Origin: DAOUTY01 sp964453665
GTDB taxonomy: Bacteria; Chloroflexota; Dehalococcoidia; SZUA-161
DNA: 20,355 bases
Direction: 5' to 3'
NCBI GenBank assembly: GCA_964453665.1
Contig: CAYVQT010000055.1
Coordinates: forward strand, 1-20,355
Part shown: one piece after another, positions 7,747-14,300 of the stretch
How the letters are laid out: every line of letters begins with the position of its first letter
Position numbering within the stretch: the first letter of the stretch is position 1
Position numbers and translations under genes: made by a program
The notes under the pieces: model-generated
Database searches by the model: none
Seen by the model: only the letters and a program-made list of their open reading frames with translations
What the model was told of the DNA's origin: nothing

Positions 7747-9162
7747 ATGGCAGGGATCGTTTCCTACGGCGCTTACATACCCATCTACAGACTCGATCGA
7801 GGCCTGATCTGGCAAGTATGGGGCAGAATACCTGTCGCGGGGGAGAAAGCAGTAGCCAATTTCGATGAAGACAGCGTTACCATGGCAGTCGAGGCCGGGA
7901 ATAACTGTCTACAAGGCTTCGACCGGGACGAGGTCGATGGCCTGTTCTTAGCTTCCACAACAACTCCTTACAAGGAAAAACAATGCGCCAATCTGGTCGC
8001 GGAAGCGCTTGACCTCAAGCGTGGCACTATGACTGCTGACTTCACTAATTCGATTAGGGCAGGAACCATAGCAACACGAACCGCTCTTGATGCCATTGCC
8101 GCAGGCACAGCGAAAAAGGTGCTGGTAGTTGCCGCTGACTGCCGCATAGGACATCCCTCCACTGAGTACGAACAGTCTTTTGGAGACGGCTCTGCTGCAC
8201 TCCTTCTGGGCAACTCCGATATAATTGCGAGCGTAGATGGAAGCCACACTCACTATGACGATATCCTGGACTTCTGGCGACTGGATGGCGATACATTCGT
8301 CAGATCGTGGGAGGACCGCTTTATCATAAATCACGGCTATATTGATAATATTCAGGAAGCCGTCAAGGATATCACGCAGAAATACGGACTGACGCCGTCC
8401 GATTTCTCTAAAGCTGTCCTCTATGCCTATGATGGCAGAAGACATCTTCAGCTGGCGAGAAGGCTCAACTTCGATGCCAATACACAGCTTCAAGATAACA
8501 TGTTCTCTACTGTTGGCAATACCGGCGCCGCTTATACACTGATGATGCTGGTTGCAGCTCTGGAGGAAGCGAAGGCCGGTGAGAAGATTCTGGTTGCCAA
8601 CTACGGAGACGGAGCGGACGCATTTATACTCACCGTCACTGAAGGAATAGCCCGGCTGGGAGATAGAAGAGCCATAAAATACCATCTACCCTCCAAGCTA
8701 CCCCTGCCCAGCTACGATAGTTACCTGCGCTATCGCGGACTCATCCAGGGATATGCCTTTTTCGAGAATCAATCCTCGGCTACAATCTCGTGGCGTGATC
8801 GCAGATGGAACATCAACTGCCGTGGCGAGAAATGCCTGGTATGCGGCAATATCAACTTCCCTACACAGAAAATCTGTATGTACTGCCAGAGTAAAGACCA
8901 GTTCGAAGAGGTGCGCTTATCAGATAGAAAAGCCAAGCTCTTTACCTACAGCAAGGACTTTCTGGGACCCAGCCTCGACTCCCCAATCATCTTATGCATC
9001 CTCGACTTTGATGAGGGGGGAAGGTTCTACGCCCAGATGACAGACCGCGACCCTGACAAGGTTGAGGACGGGATGCCCGTGGAGCTTACCTTCAGATGGA
9101 TGCACAGCGAACGCGGTATTCGCAACTACTACTGGAAATGCCGTCCTCTGAGGGTGGCCTAA
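7747..9162 (+). CDS. HMG-CoA-synthase-like protein fused to a DUF35 zinc-ribbon/OB domain
   Basis: 471 residues. Residues 1-300 align by eye with archaeal HMG-CoA synthase: GIVSYGAYIPIYRL at the start, VAEALDL, DFWRLDGD, and GNTGAAYTLMMLVAAL. Residues about 350-471 are a DUF35 module: a zinc ribbon C363-C366-C377-C380 in CLVCGNINFPTQKICMYC, then an OB-fold. Against an archaeal synthase recalled from memory, the catalytic triad is replaced: Glu by T71, Cys by I103 (in TNSIRAGT) and His by Y226. The domain may therefore be a scaffold or have other chemistry, as in the DUF35-bound thiolase-fold aldolases of steroid side-chain degradation. The ATG follows AAAGGAG. The thiolase starts 12 bases later. 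In archaea a thiolase, a synthase and a separate DUF35 protein form one complex; here two of them are fused. The substrate is unknown. Confidence 0.85.
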   Translation: MAGIVSYGAYIPIYRLDRGLIWQVWGRIPVAGEKAVANFDEDSVTMAVEAGNNCLQGFDRDEVDGLFLASTTTPYKEKQCANLVAEALDLKRGTMTADFTNSIRAGTIATRTALDAIAAGTAKKVLVVAADCRIGHPSTEYEQSFGDGSAALLLGNSDIIASVDGSHTHYDDILDFWRLDGDTFVRSWEDRFIINHGYIDNIQEAVKDITQKYGLTPSDFSKAVLYAYDGRRHLQLARRLNFDANTQLQDNMFSTVGNTGAAYTLMMLVAALEEAKAGEKILVANYGDGADAFILTVTEGIARLGDRRAIKYHLPSKLPLPSYDSYLRYRGLIQGYAFFENQSSATISWRDRRWNINCRGEKCLVCGNINFPTQKICMYCQSKDQFEEVRLSDRKAKLFTYSKDFLGPSLDSPIILCILDFDEGGRFYAQMTDRDPDKVEDGMPVELTFRWMHSERGIRNYYWKCRPLRVA

Positions 9163-9174
9163 GGAAGGTGAAGA

Positions 9175-10353
9175 ATGGAAAGCATTAAAGATAAAGTCGC
9201 TATTGTAGGCATGGGTTGCAGCAAATTCGGGGAGCGCTGGGACTGCAGCGCCTGGGACTTGGTTGTTGAAGCGGCCTATGAAGCTTTCGAAGATGCCGGG
9301 GTAGGGCCCAAGGATATCCAGGCGGCATGGTCAGGAACCGTGGGATTCACAAGCGGCCAAAGCCTTTCCTATCCACTTAAATTGGACTATATCCCCATTA
9401 CCAGGGTAGAGAACCTCTGTGGCACCGGATTGGAGACAGTCAGAGGAGCGACCTACGCCCTTATCGCCAAGGCTTACGATCTTGTACTCTGCGTTGGCTT
9501 TGAAAAAACCAAAGACAGAGGTGTGGGAGGACTGGGCTCCGGAGAGCCTATGGGAGGAGTACACCCTGTATTTGGAATCCAGGGGACGCCACCGGGGCGC
9601 TATGCGATGGCAGCCACTAAATACTTCTCTGTCTACGGAGCAGAGAAAAAGCATCTCGCCATGATATCTGTTAAAAGCCATTACAACGGGGCCCGCAACC
9701 CCAAGGCCCATCTCCGCCGAGAGGTGACCTTAGAGCAGGTACTGGGCGCGCCTATTATCGCCTGGCCTCTGGGCCTTTTTGACTGCTGCGGCGTAACCGA
9801 CGGCGCAGCCGCCGCTATACTCTGCCGTACGGAAGATGCGCCCAAATTCAGGAAGGACTACATCACCGTCAAAGCACTGGGCAACTCGGCAGGTCCGGGC
9901 TGCGGCAAAATGATGACCACTTATGACTGGGTACACTGGGAGGAAACCTACAGAGCGACCCAGCAGGTATATCAACAGGCCGGGATCAAAGACCCGCGTA
10001 AAGAGATCGATCTCGTTGAATGCCACGACTGCTTCTCTATCGCTGAACTCATGTGCTACGAGGCTATGGGCTTTTGCGAGCGTGGAACGGCTAAGAACGA
10101 CATCGAAGCTGGCACGTTCGCTATGGACGGGGAAGTAGCCTTTAATGCCGGCGGCGGCCTGAAGTCGTTCGGGCATCCTGTCGGGGCCAGCGGTGTAAGG
10201 GAGATTTACGAGATATACAAGCAGATACAGGGCAAAGCCGAGGAGCCATCCCGACAGCTAAAAAACGTCGAACTGGGAATAGCACACAACCAGGGAGGAC
10301 ATCCAGGCACCTTCATATGCAGCATGGGCATTTTCGGATTGCCCGGTCGCTAA
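9175..10353 (+). CDS. SCP-x-type thiolase / acetyl-CoA C-acyltransferase
   Basis: A 392-residue thiolase of the SCP-x-like branch. The nucleophile is C82 in ENLCGTGLE. The remaining catalytic elements are H284 in VECHDCFSIAEL and H334 in GGGLKSFGHPVGASG, with AHNQGGHPGTF near the C-terminus. All look intact, in contrast to the synthase-like partner upstream. It would cleave or form a C-C bond between acyl-CoAs; the direction and chain are unknown. GGAAGGTG precedes the ATG, 12 bases after the upstream stop, so the two genes are surely co-expressed. Pairing with a DUF35 protein recalls the archaeal acetoacetyl-CoA thiolase complex and the BbsA/BbsB thiolase of toluene degradation. A new promoter for rplJ begins just downstream. 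Confidence 0.9.
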   Translation: MESIKDKVAIVGMGCSKFGERWDCSAWDLVVEAAYEAFEDAGVGPKDIQAAWSGTVGFTSGQSLSYPLKLDYIPITRVENLCGTGLETVRGATYALIAKAYDLVLCVGFEKTKDRGVGGLGSGEPMGGVHPVFGIQGTPPGRYAMAATKYFSVYGAEKKHLAMISVKSHYNGARNPKAHLRREVTLEQVLGAPIIAWPLGLFDCCGVTDGAAAAILCRTEDAPKFRKDYITVKALGNSAGPGCGKMMTTYDWVHWEETYRATQQVYQQAGIKDPRKEIDLVECHDCFSIAELMCYEAMGFCERGTAKNDIEAGTFAMDGEVAFNAGGGLKSFGHPVGASGVREIYEIYKQIQGKAEEPSRQLKNVELGIAHNQGGHPGTFICSMGIFGLPGR

Positions 10354-10367
10354 GGGGCCTCGAATTA

Positions 10368-10376
10368 TGTTATACT
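10368..10376 (+). promoter_or_regulatory. Extended -10 promoter for rplJ-rplL
   Basis: TG (10368-10369), one base, then TATACT (10371-10376). No good -35 lies at the expected spacing, which an extended -10 can tolerate. Transcription would start near 10383, just ahead of the L10 leader. It makes rplJL partly independent of the inserted thiolase genes. Confidence 0.55.
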
Positions 10377-10384
10377 TTCTATGA

Positions 10385-10501
10385 GAACTGAATAAAGCCG
10401 AAGACAGCGGGTGCCGTAACGGCTTAAATCCGTGCCTGCCGAGGCAGTTTCTTCTTGAATGAGAGGAGTCCTTGTGCTGCAGGCACTGAGGACTCTTTTT
10501 T
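10385..10501 (+). promoter_or_regulatory. Ribosomal protein L10 leader (autoregulatory RNA)
   Basis: The leader contains the conserved L10-leader elements AAGACAGCGGGTGCC (10401-10415), a small hairpin GCCG-TAA-CGGC (10413-10423), CTTAAATCC and CCTGCCGAGGC. It precedes a terminator hairpin and then rplJ, the normal place for this element. By family knowledge, free L10(L12) complex binds the kinked leader and favours termination, matching L10/L12 synthesis to ribosome assembly. The assignment rests on recalled motifs and position; a covariance search was not possible. Confidence 0.75.
10466..10501 (+). terminator. Intrinsic attenuator in the L10 leader
   Basis: GAGTCC (10466-10471) pairs with GGACTC (10490-10495). 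An inner stem GTGC/GCAC (10474-10477, 10483-10486) closes a 5-base loop. A run of six T follows directly (10496-10501). It lies 18 bases before the rplJ start, so it acts as an attenuator rather than the end of an operon. Confidence 0.8.
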
Positions 10502-10518
10502 ACAGGAGGGCAGAACAG

Positions 10519-11052
10519 ATGACAACCAAGAAAAAGCCGCAGATCGTGGAGGAGATTACCGAACTGCTTTCTCAGAGCAAATTTATAGTCGCCACCGACT
10601 ACCGCGGGCTGACAGTAGCCGAGATGGCGGAACTGCGACACCAGCTGCGCAATATAGGCACAGAGTACCACGTAGTCAAGAACAACCTGGCAAGATTCGC
10701 CGCCGAGAACGCAGGCAAACAAGAACTCTCCGAACTGCTCACAGGGCCGACAGCGCTCGCCTTCGGCCATGAGGATGTCTCCCAACTGGCTAAAACCCTG
10801 GTCGACTACATTCGCATTTCGAAAACCACCGTCAGTATAAAGGGCGGCCTCGTTGAGAGCCGACTGCTGGGAGCCAATGAAATACGAAATATCGCCACCT
10901 TGCCACCGATGGAGGTATTGAGAGCCAGATTGCTCGGGTTACTATTAAGCCCCATCATATCACTGCAAAATGTGTTGAACGCTAACCTGATTGGCCTGAA
11001 CACAGTGCTAAATGCCAGAATTCAGCAACTAGGAGGAACAGCAGATGCCTAA
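10519..11052 (+). CDS. rplJ: Large ribosomal subunit protein uL10
   Basis: A 177-residue stalk base protein that anchors L7/L12 dimers and, in this clade of regulators, its own leader. The N-terminal rRNA-binding part shows FIVATDYRGLTVAEMAELR, YHVVKNNLARFA and LTGPTALAFG; the C-terminal helix that holds L12 is present (LIGLNTVLNARIQQL). The ATG at 10519 follows AGGAGG at 10504-10509. An upstream in-frame ATG at 10459 is rejected because it would translate the attenuator hairpin. The stop overlaps the rplL start. Confidence 0.96.
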   Translation: MTTKKKPQIVEEITELLSQSKFIVATDYRGLTVAEMAELRHQLRNIGTEYHVVKNNLARFAAENAGKQELSELLTGPTALAFGHEDVSQLAKTLVDYIRISKTTVSIKGGLVESRLLGANEIRNIATLPPMEVLRARLLGLLLSPIISLQNVLNANLIGLNTVLNARIQQLGGTADA

Positions 11053-11575
11053 AGAGAAGGAGACCGCTAAGGATGCACCGGGAACGCAGGAGGAGGCTGA
11101 GCAGACGCCCCCGGAGGAGGAAAAGGCCCCCAAGAAACGCACTACTACTGCTAAAAAGGAAACCAAGTCAATGAGCAAAGACGATGTTGTCGCGGCTATT
11201 AAAGAAATGACCGTTCTCGAGCTCTCGGAACTGGTCAAGACCCTGGAGGAGACATTTGGCGTAAGCGCCGCTGCTCCGATGGTAGCTGCCGCTCCCGCCG
11301 CCGCCGCTGGCGCCGCCGGCGCTGTCGGCGCTGAGCCCGCCGCTGCTGGCGAAGAGGAGGAGCAGACCGAATTCAATGTCATCCTCAAGGACATAGGAGC
11401 AAATAAGATAAGCGTTATAAAGTCCGTGCGCGAGGTTACCACCCTGGGACTGAAAGAGGCCAAGGAGCTGGTGGAAAGCGCCCCCAAGCCGGTAAGGGAA
11501 GGCGTAAACAAGGCCGAGGCAGCAACCCTCAAGGAGAAGCTTGAGGCAGCCGGCGCCACCATCGAGATTCAATAA
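11045..11575 (+). CDS. rplL: Large ribosomal subunit protein bL12 with an N-terminal extension
   Basis: The stalk protein that recruits translational GTPases. The canonical protein begins at MSKDDVVAAIKEMTVLELSEL (ATG at 11171), followed by an alanine-rich hinge and the C-terminal domain (TEFNVILKDIGANKISVIKSVREVT through AGATIEIQ). The reading frame opens 42 codons earlier at ATG 11045, overlapping rplJ by 8 bases behind an excellent AGGAGGA at 11031-11037. The extra segment is rich in Lys, Glu, Pro and Thr and probably disordered. The inner ATG also has AAGGA ten bases upstream, so both forms could be made. Total 176 residues against about 120-130 usually. radC follows after 33 bases with no terminator. 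Confidence 0.93.
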   Translation: MPKEKETAKDAPGTQEEAEQTPPEEEKAPKKRTTTAKKETKSMSKDDVVAAIKEMTVLELSELVKTLEETFGVSAAAPMVAAAPAAAAGAAGAVGAEPAAAGEEEEQTEFNVILKDIGANKISVIKSVREVTTLGLKEAKELVESAPKPVREGVNKAEAATLKEKLEAAGATIEIQ

Positions 11576-11608
11576 CGTTTTGCCCTCAGCGCCAGCCAGG
11601 AGGTTAGC

Positions 11609-12319
11609 ATGGGCAGAGAAGGGGCTGTTGAATACCAACCCCTTATCAAGGAGTTGCCCGCCCAGGAGCGCCCCAGAGAGCGGCTCAAGAAATATGGAGC
11701 CGCCTCGCTCTCTAATGCCGAGCTTCTGGCGATCATCCTTCGCACCGGCGCTGCCTCGGAAAGCGTGCTCAACCTCTCGGCAAAGCTGCTTGCCAGGTTC
11801 GGCGGACTTAACGGCCTGGCGAAGGCCGGCTTCGGTGAGCTCTGCTCCGAGCGAGGCCTGGGCGAAGCCAAGGCAGCCCAGCTCAAGGCCGCGCTTGAGT
11901 TAGGACGGAGAATACTCTCCACCCAGCCCGGGGACCGGGTAGTGATCAGGTCGCCCGAGGATGTTGCCAACCTGCTCCAGGCCGAGCTTGCCTTCCTTGA
12001 GCAAGAGGAACTGCGCCTGATATTGCTCAACACCAAGAACCAGGTACTGGCCACGCCGCAGGTCTATAAAGGCAGCGTGAACACCTCACTCGTAAGGGTC
12101 AGCGAGTTGTTTCGAGAGGCGGTGCGTGAGAACTGCCCCGCCCTCATAGTGGTGCATAATCACCCTTCAGGGGACCCGACACCAAGTCCCGAAGACATAC
12201 AGATAACGGAACAAATCGTTCAAGCGGGCAAGCTCCTAAATATCGAGGTGCTCGACCACATCATCATCGGACGCCAGGGCTACATCAGCCTGAAGGAGAA
12301 AGGCCTGGGGTTCGACTAA
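11609..12319 (+). CDS. radC: RadC/UPF0758 family JAMM-domain protein
   Basis: A 236-residue protein, the usual length. A helix-hairpin-helix-like N-terminus (SLSNAELLAIILRTG, then GLGEAKAAQLKAALELG) precedes a JAMM metalloprotease-like domain with its metal motif intact: H183, H185, S193 and D196 in HNHPSGDPTPSPED. The true activity is unsettled; the old repair name derives from a misattributed mutation. The ATG follows AGGAGG. It sits downstream of rplL without a terminator. Its 3' third is repeated 1,615 bases downstream, which suggests that the segment beyond the stop was inserted or recombined here. Confidence 0.95.
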   Translation: MGREGAVEYQPLIKELPAQERPRERLKKYGAASLSNAELLAIILRTGAASESVLNLSAKLLARFGGLNGLAKAGFGELCSERGLGEAKAAQLKAALELGRRILSTQPGDRVVIRSPEDVANLLQAELAFLEQEELRLILLNTKNQVLATPQVYKGSVNTSLVRVSELFREAVRENCPALIVVHNHPSGDPTPSPEDIQITEQIVQAGKLLNIEVLDHIIIGRQGYISLKEKGLGFD

Positions 12320-12335
12320 GGTTCAGTGGATTAAA

Positions 12336-12968
12336 TCACTTCATATAGCGGTCAGTCGCAACGTAAAACCCAAGTTCTACTACAGGGTTCTCGTAGAAAT
12401 TACAGCTAACAAAATAATTCGGGCAAATCGCCATGATGTGGGCTTTTGCATTAGGGTCATCTAAACGTATTTTCGAAGTTGGTTGGCGCAGATATAATAC
12501 TAATACCATTCGAAGGCAACGTAGATTTATAGGCACGTTGACTATTTCGTATTGTTCTTTTGGTTTAATTACAATATCAAGCATGGTAATATCGCCAGTG
12601 TACACAACCAGCAGGATTTGAGGTTTCTTCACTGGAAACCAGTCTAGTTCCCATTCGTCAACCTTGCCGTTGCTGGCAATTACATGGGCAACACCGCTCT
12701 TCTGCTCAATTCTGGGTGGATGAAATGTGACATGAAGCGTTTCTGCATCCTTTATGTCAACGGTTCCTCTCGTCAGAATCTTTGCATGTTCGCTGAAAAC
12801 ACCGGAACGCACTACCGAGATGCCGTACTCAATCATTTTTGGCGTTTTAGATGTGAAACCAAAGGATAAGGACCCATTCGTTAACAGCGTCATCCAGCAA
12901 AATGAATAAAGGTTACTTCCCAGTTTCAGGTAAATGTTTATCTTACGAGTCTTCTCACTGTTGAACAC
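12336..12968 (-). CDS. Hypothetical protein, function not recognised
   Basis: A 210-residue protein read from a GTG at 12968, with GAGG six bases upstream. The sequence alternates hydrophobic and polar residues as in a beta-rich fold (HVTFHPP, ILLVVYTGDITMLDIVI, VVELGFYVATDRY) and lacks a signal peptide or clear membrane helix. I recognise no family. An internal ATG at residue 26 could be the real start. It is AT-richer than radC and lies convergent to it, with only 16 bases between the stops, inside the segment bounded by the two radC 3' ends. Confidence 0.6.
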   Translation of the reverse strand: MFNSEKTRKINIYLKLGSNLYSFCWMTLLTNGSLSFGFTSKTPKMIEYGISVVRSGVFSEHAKILTRGTVDIKDAETLHVTFHPPRIEQKSGVAHVIASNGKVDEWELDWFPVKKPQILLVVYTGDITMLDIVIKPKEQYEIVNVPINLRCLRMVLVLYLRQPTSKIRLDDPNAKAHIMAICPNYFVSCNFYENPVVELGFYVATDRYMK

Positions 12969-13081
12969 ACCCTACCTCAGCTTGCCAAGTTCAGTTTTGC
13001 ACTTACCACACGGTCGACCTATTGCAGCATTATAAATCTCGCAGTAGAATATCACAACCAAGACGTTTGCATTACAGTAGC

Positions 13082-13109
13082 TTGTGATTCGCTGTGGGAT
13101 ATATAAAAT
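13082..13109 (+). promoter_or_regulatory. Candidate promoter for the small genes at 13130-13548
   Basis: TTGTGA (13082-13087), a 16-base spacer and TAAAAT (13104-13109) in AT-rich DNA. Other registers exist (TATAAA at 13102-13107), so the exact -10 is uncertain. Confidence 0.35.
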
Positions 13110-13129
13110 AACCAAGCTAAGGTTTAATC

Positions 13130-13174
13130 ATGGGTAAAGAAGATAGGGATTGGTATAGGGGAAATCACCCATAA
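13130..13174 (+). CDS. Possible 14-residue ORF (leader peptide or gene remnant)
   Basis: ATG-to-TAA frame encoding MGKEDRDWYRGNHP, with AAGG about 7 bases upstream. The opening resembles starts of small conserved hypothetical proteins that I recall in this group, so it may be the stump of a decayed gene. It could equally be chance. It lies 20 bases before the next start. Confidence 0.25.
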   Translation: MGKEDRDWYRGNHP

Positions 13175-13194
13175 ACAAATAAGTGAGGATACAA

Positions 13195-13548
13195 ATGAAA
13201 AGGGTACTAAAAGAAGAGACTAAGAAGCTTTTCAAAGGCTGGGAAATCATAGAGCTAACTAAAGAAGAAGCCAATGCTACTGACGTTGATTTCCTTAAAG
13301 GAAAGCGATTCATGGTAGTAGATACCATGAATCGGGCAAGTACACCAGAACAAGCTTTAGACACTATTGAAGAAAAGCGCCGTGAAGCGATTGCAAAAGG
13401 CGCAATATCAAGTGACTTTTATGACTTTGTCGAGTCTGCTGAGAAAGATTGGGGCTGGGATAGAGTCGAAGTACTGCGCTATCTGTTTTACGCCATCGGA
13501 GATATGTTCTTCGATATGGGGCGTGATTACGAGAAGAAGCGTAAATAA
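13195..13548 (+). CDS. Hypothetical protein, function not recognised
   Basis: 117 residues from the ATG at 13195, which has GAGG six bases upstream; the in-frame GTG at 13183 overlaps that ribosome-binding site and is less likely. The protein is highly charged and mostly helical, with EEKRREAIAKGAISSDFYDFVESAEKDWGW and a C-terminal DYEKKRK. No signal peptide, membrane helix or known motif was seen. It lies in the same AT-rich segment as the minus-strand gene, directly upstream of the displaced radC 3' end. Confidence 0.65.
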   Translation: MKRVLKEETKKLFKGWEIIELTKEEANATDVDFLKGKRFMVVDTMNRASTPEQALDTIEEKRREAIAKGAISSDFYDFVESAEKDWGWDRVEVLRYLFYAIGDMFFDMGRDYEKKRK

Positions 13549-13643
13549 CCAATCAGGTATAAAGCTTCATTTTATAGTCTGCGTCGCTTTCTGGTTCAAC
13601 CTGCCGTTCAAAATGCAGCTACAGCGGTAGGGGTGTTGAGGTA

Positions 13644-13934
13644 ATAACCCAGAACCAAGTGCTGGCCACGCCGCAGGTCTATAAAGGCAGCGTTAACACC
13701 TCCATCATCAGGGTTAGCGAGCTGTTTAAGGAGGCGGTGCGGGAGAACTGCCCCGCCCTGATAGTGGTACACAATCACCCCTCGGGGGACCCGACCCCCA
13801 GCCCCGAAGACATCAAAATAACGGAACAAATCGTCAAAGCGGGCAAACTGCTCGACATCGAGGTGCTCGACCACATCATCATCGGACGCCAGGCCTACAT
13901 CAGCCTGAAGGAGAAAGGCCTGGGGTTCGACTAG
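13644..13934 (+). pseudogene. Duplicated radC 3' end (JAMM domain fragment)
   Basis: From about 13644 the sequence matches the radC 3' end at 12029-12319 with a constant offset of 1,615. By hand count about 32 of 276 bases differ but only 7 of 91 residues, so most changes are synonymous and the frame is open from GTG 13659 to TAG. The fragment keeps the JAMM motif HNHPSGDPTPSPED but lacks the N-terminal two thirds and a credible ribosome-binding site. The last ~80 bases are nearly identical. It is best read as the displaced end of a radC allele rather than a decaying in-place copy. Confidence 0.85.
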
Positions 13935-13980
13935 GTTTAGCGTCGGCACTCGCAGCTGCTGCCGCGACAATCAAAAAGGA

Positions 13981-14006
13981 TAGGTTGGCCGACGTCGGCC
14001 AACCTA
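13981..14006. repeat. Perfect 26-base palindrome
   Basis: The sequence reads the same on both strands: TAGGTTGGCCGAC followed by its exact complement. As RNA it forms a long hairpin with almost no loop. No T run follows. It is the first of several palindromes in the gap between the radC fragment and cooS. Confidence 0.85.
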
Positions 14007-14240
14007 CCCCACAGCGTTGAGATTGCTTCTCCTTCCAGGGAAGGATCTCAATGACATCATGGTTAGAGTGGAGCATCCGCTCCACTCTAGTAGCGGGCAC
14101 GGTGACCGTGCCCCTACGATTATATTCAACCCTTATCCTTCGGCAAGTGACAGGCTCCCTTCGACAGGCCCTTCCCAGGAAGGGCAGGTTCAGGGCGAAC
14201 GGATTATCGTCAACTTTCGTAAAGATAGAACAGACGACAA
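14007..14240. repeat. Cluster of REP-like palindromic elements
   Basis: The gap contains GAGATTGCTTC...GATCTCAATGACA (about 14019-14055), an 11-bp stem TAGAGTGGAGC/GCTCCACTCTA (14064-14089), an odd palindrome GGGCACGGT-G-ACCGTGCCC (about 14096-14114), and CCTTCGACAGG...GGTTCAGGGCGAACGG (about 14158-14201). The last two resemble short palindromic repeats scattered in many bacterial genomes. No gene is supported here; an ORF running through it is explained by the repeats. Confidence 0.6.
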
Positions 14241-14270
14241 ACAGGGCTCAGCGCAAGCGCTGAGCCCTGT
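14241..14270 (-). terminator. Stem-loop terminator downstream of cooS
   Basis: ACAGGGCTCAGCGC (14241-14254) pairs perfectly with 14257-14270 across a very short loop. Read on the minus strand it starts about 30 bases after the cooS stop and is followed by TTTGTCGTC. T-rich sequence also follows on the plus strand (TTTCTGTTT), so it may work in both directions. Confidence 0.6.
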
Positions 14271-14300
14271 TTCTGTTTACAGCTACAAGCCGCGTTTAAC

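Noticed and set aside
10459..10518. Earlier in-frame start for rplJ
   Set aside because: It would translate the attenuator hairpin and has no ribosome-binding site; ATG 10519 has AGGAGG and gives the usual L10 N-terminus.
13644..13934. Independent short JAMM gene
   Set aside because: It has no credible ribosome-binding site and matches the radC 3' end continuously from mid-domain, so a displaced fragment is the simpler reading.
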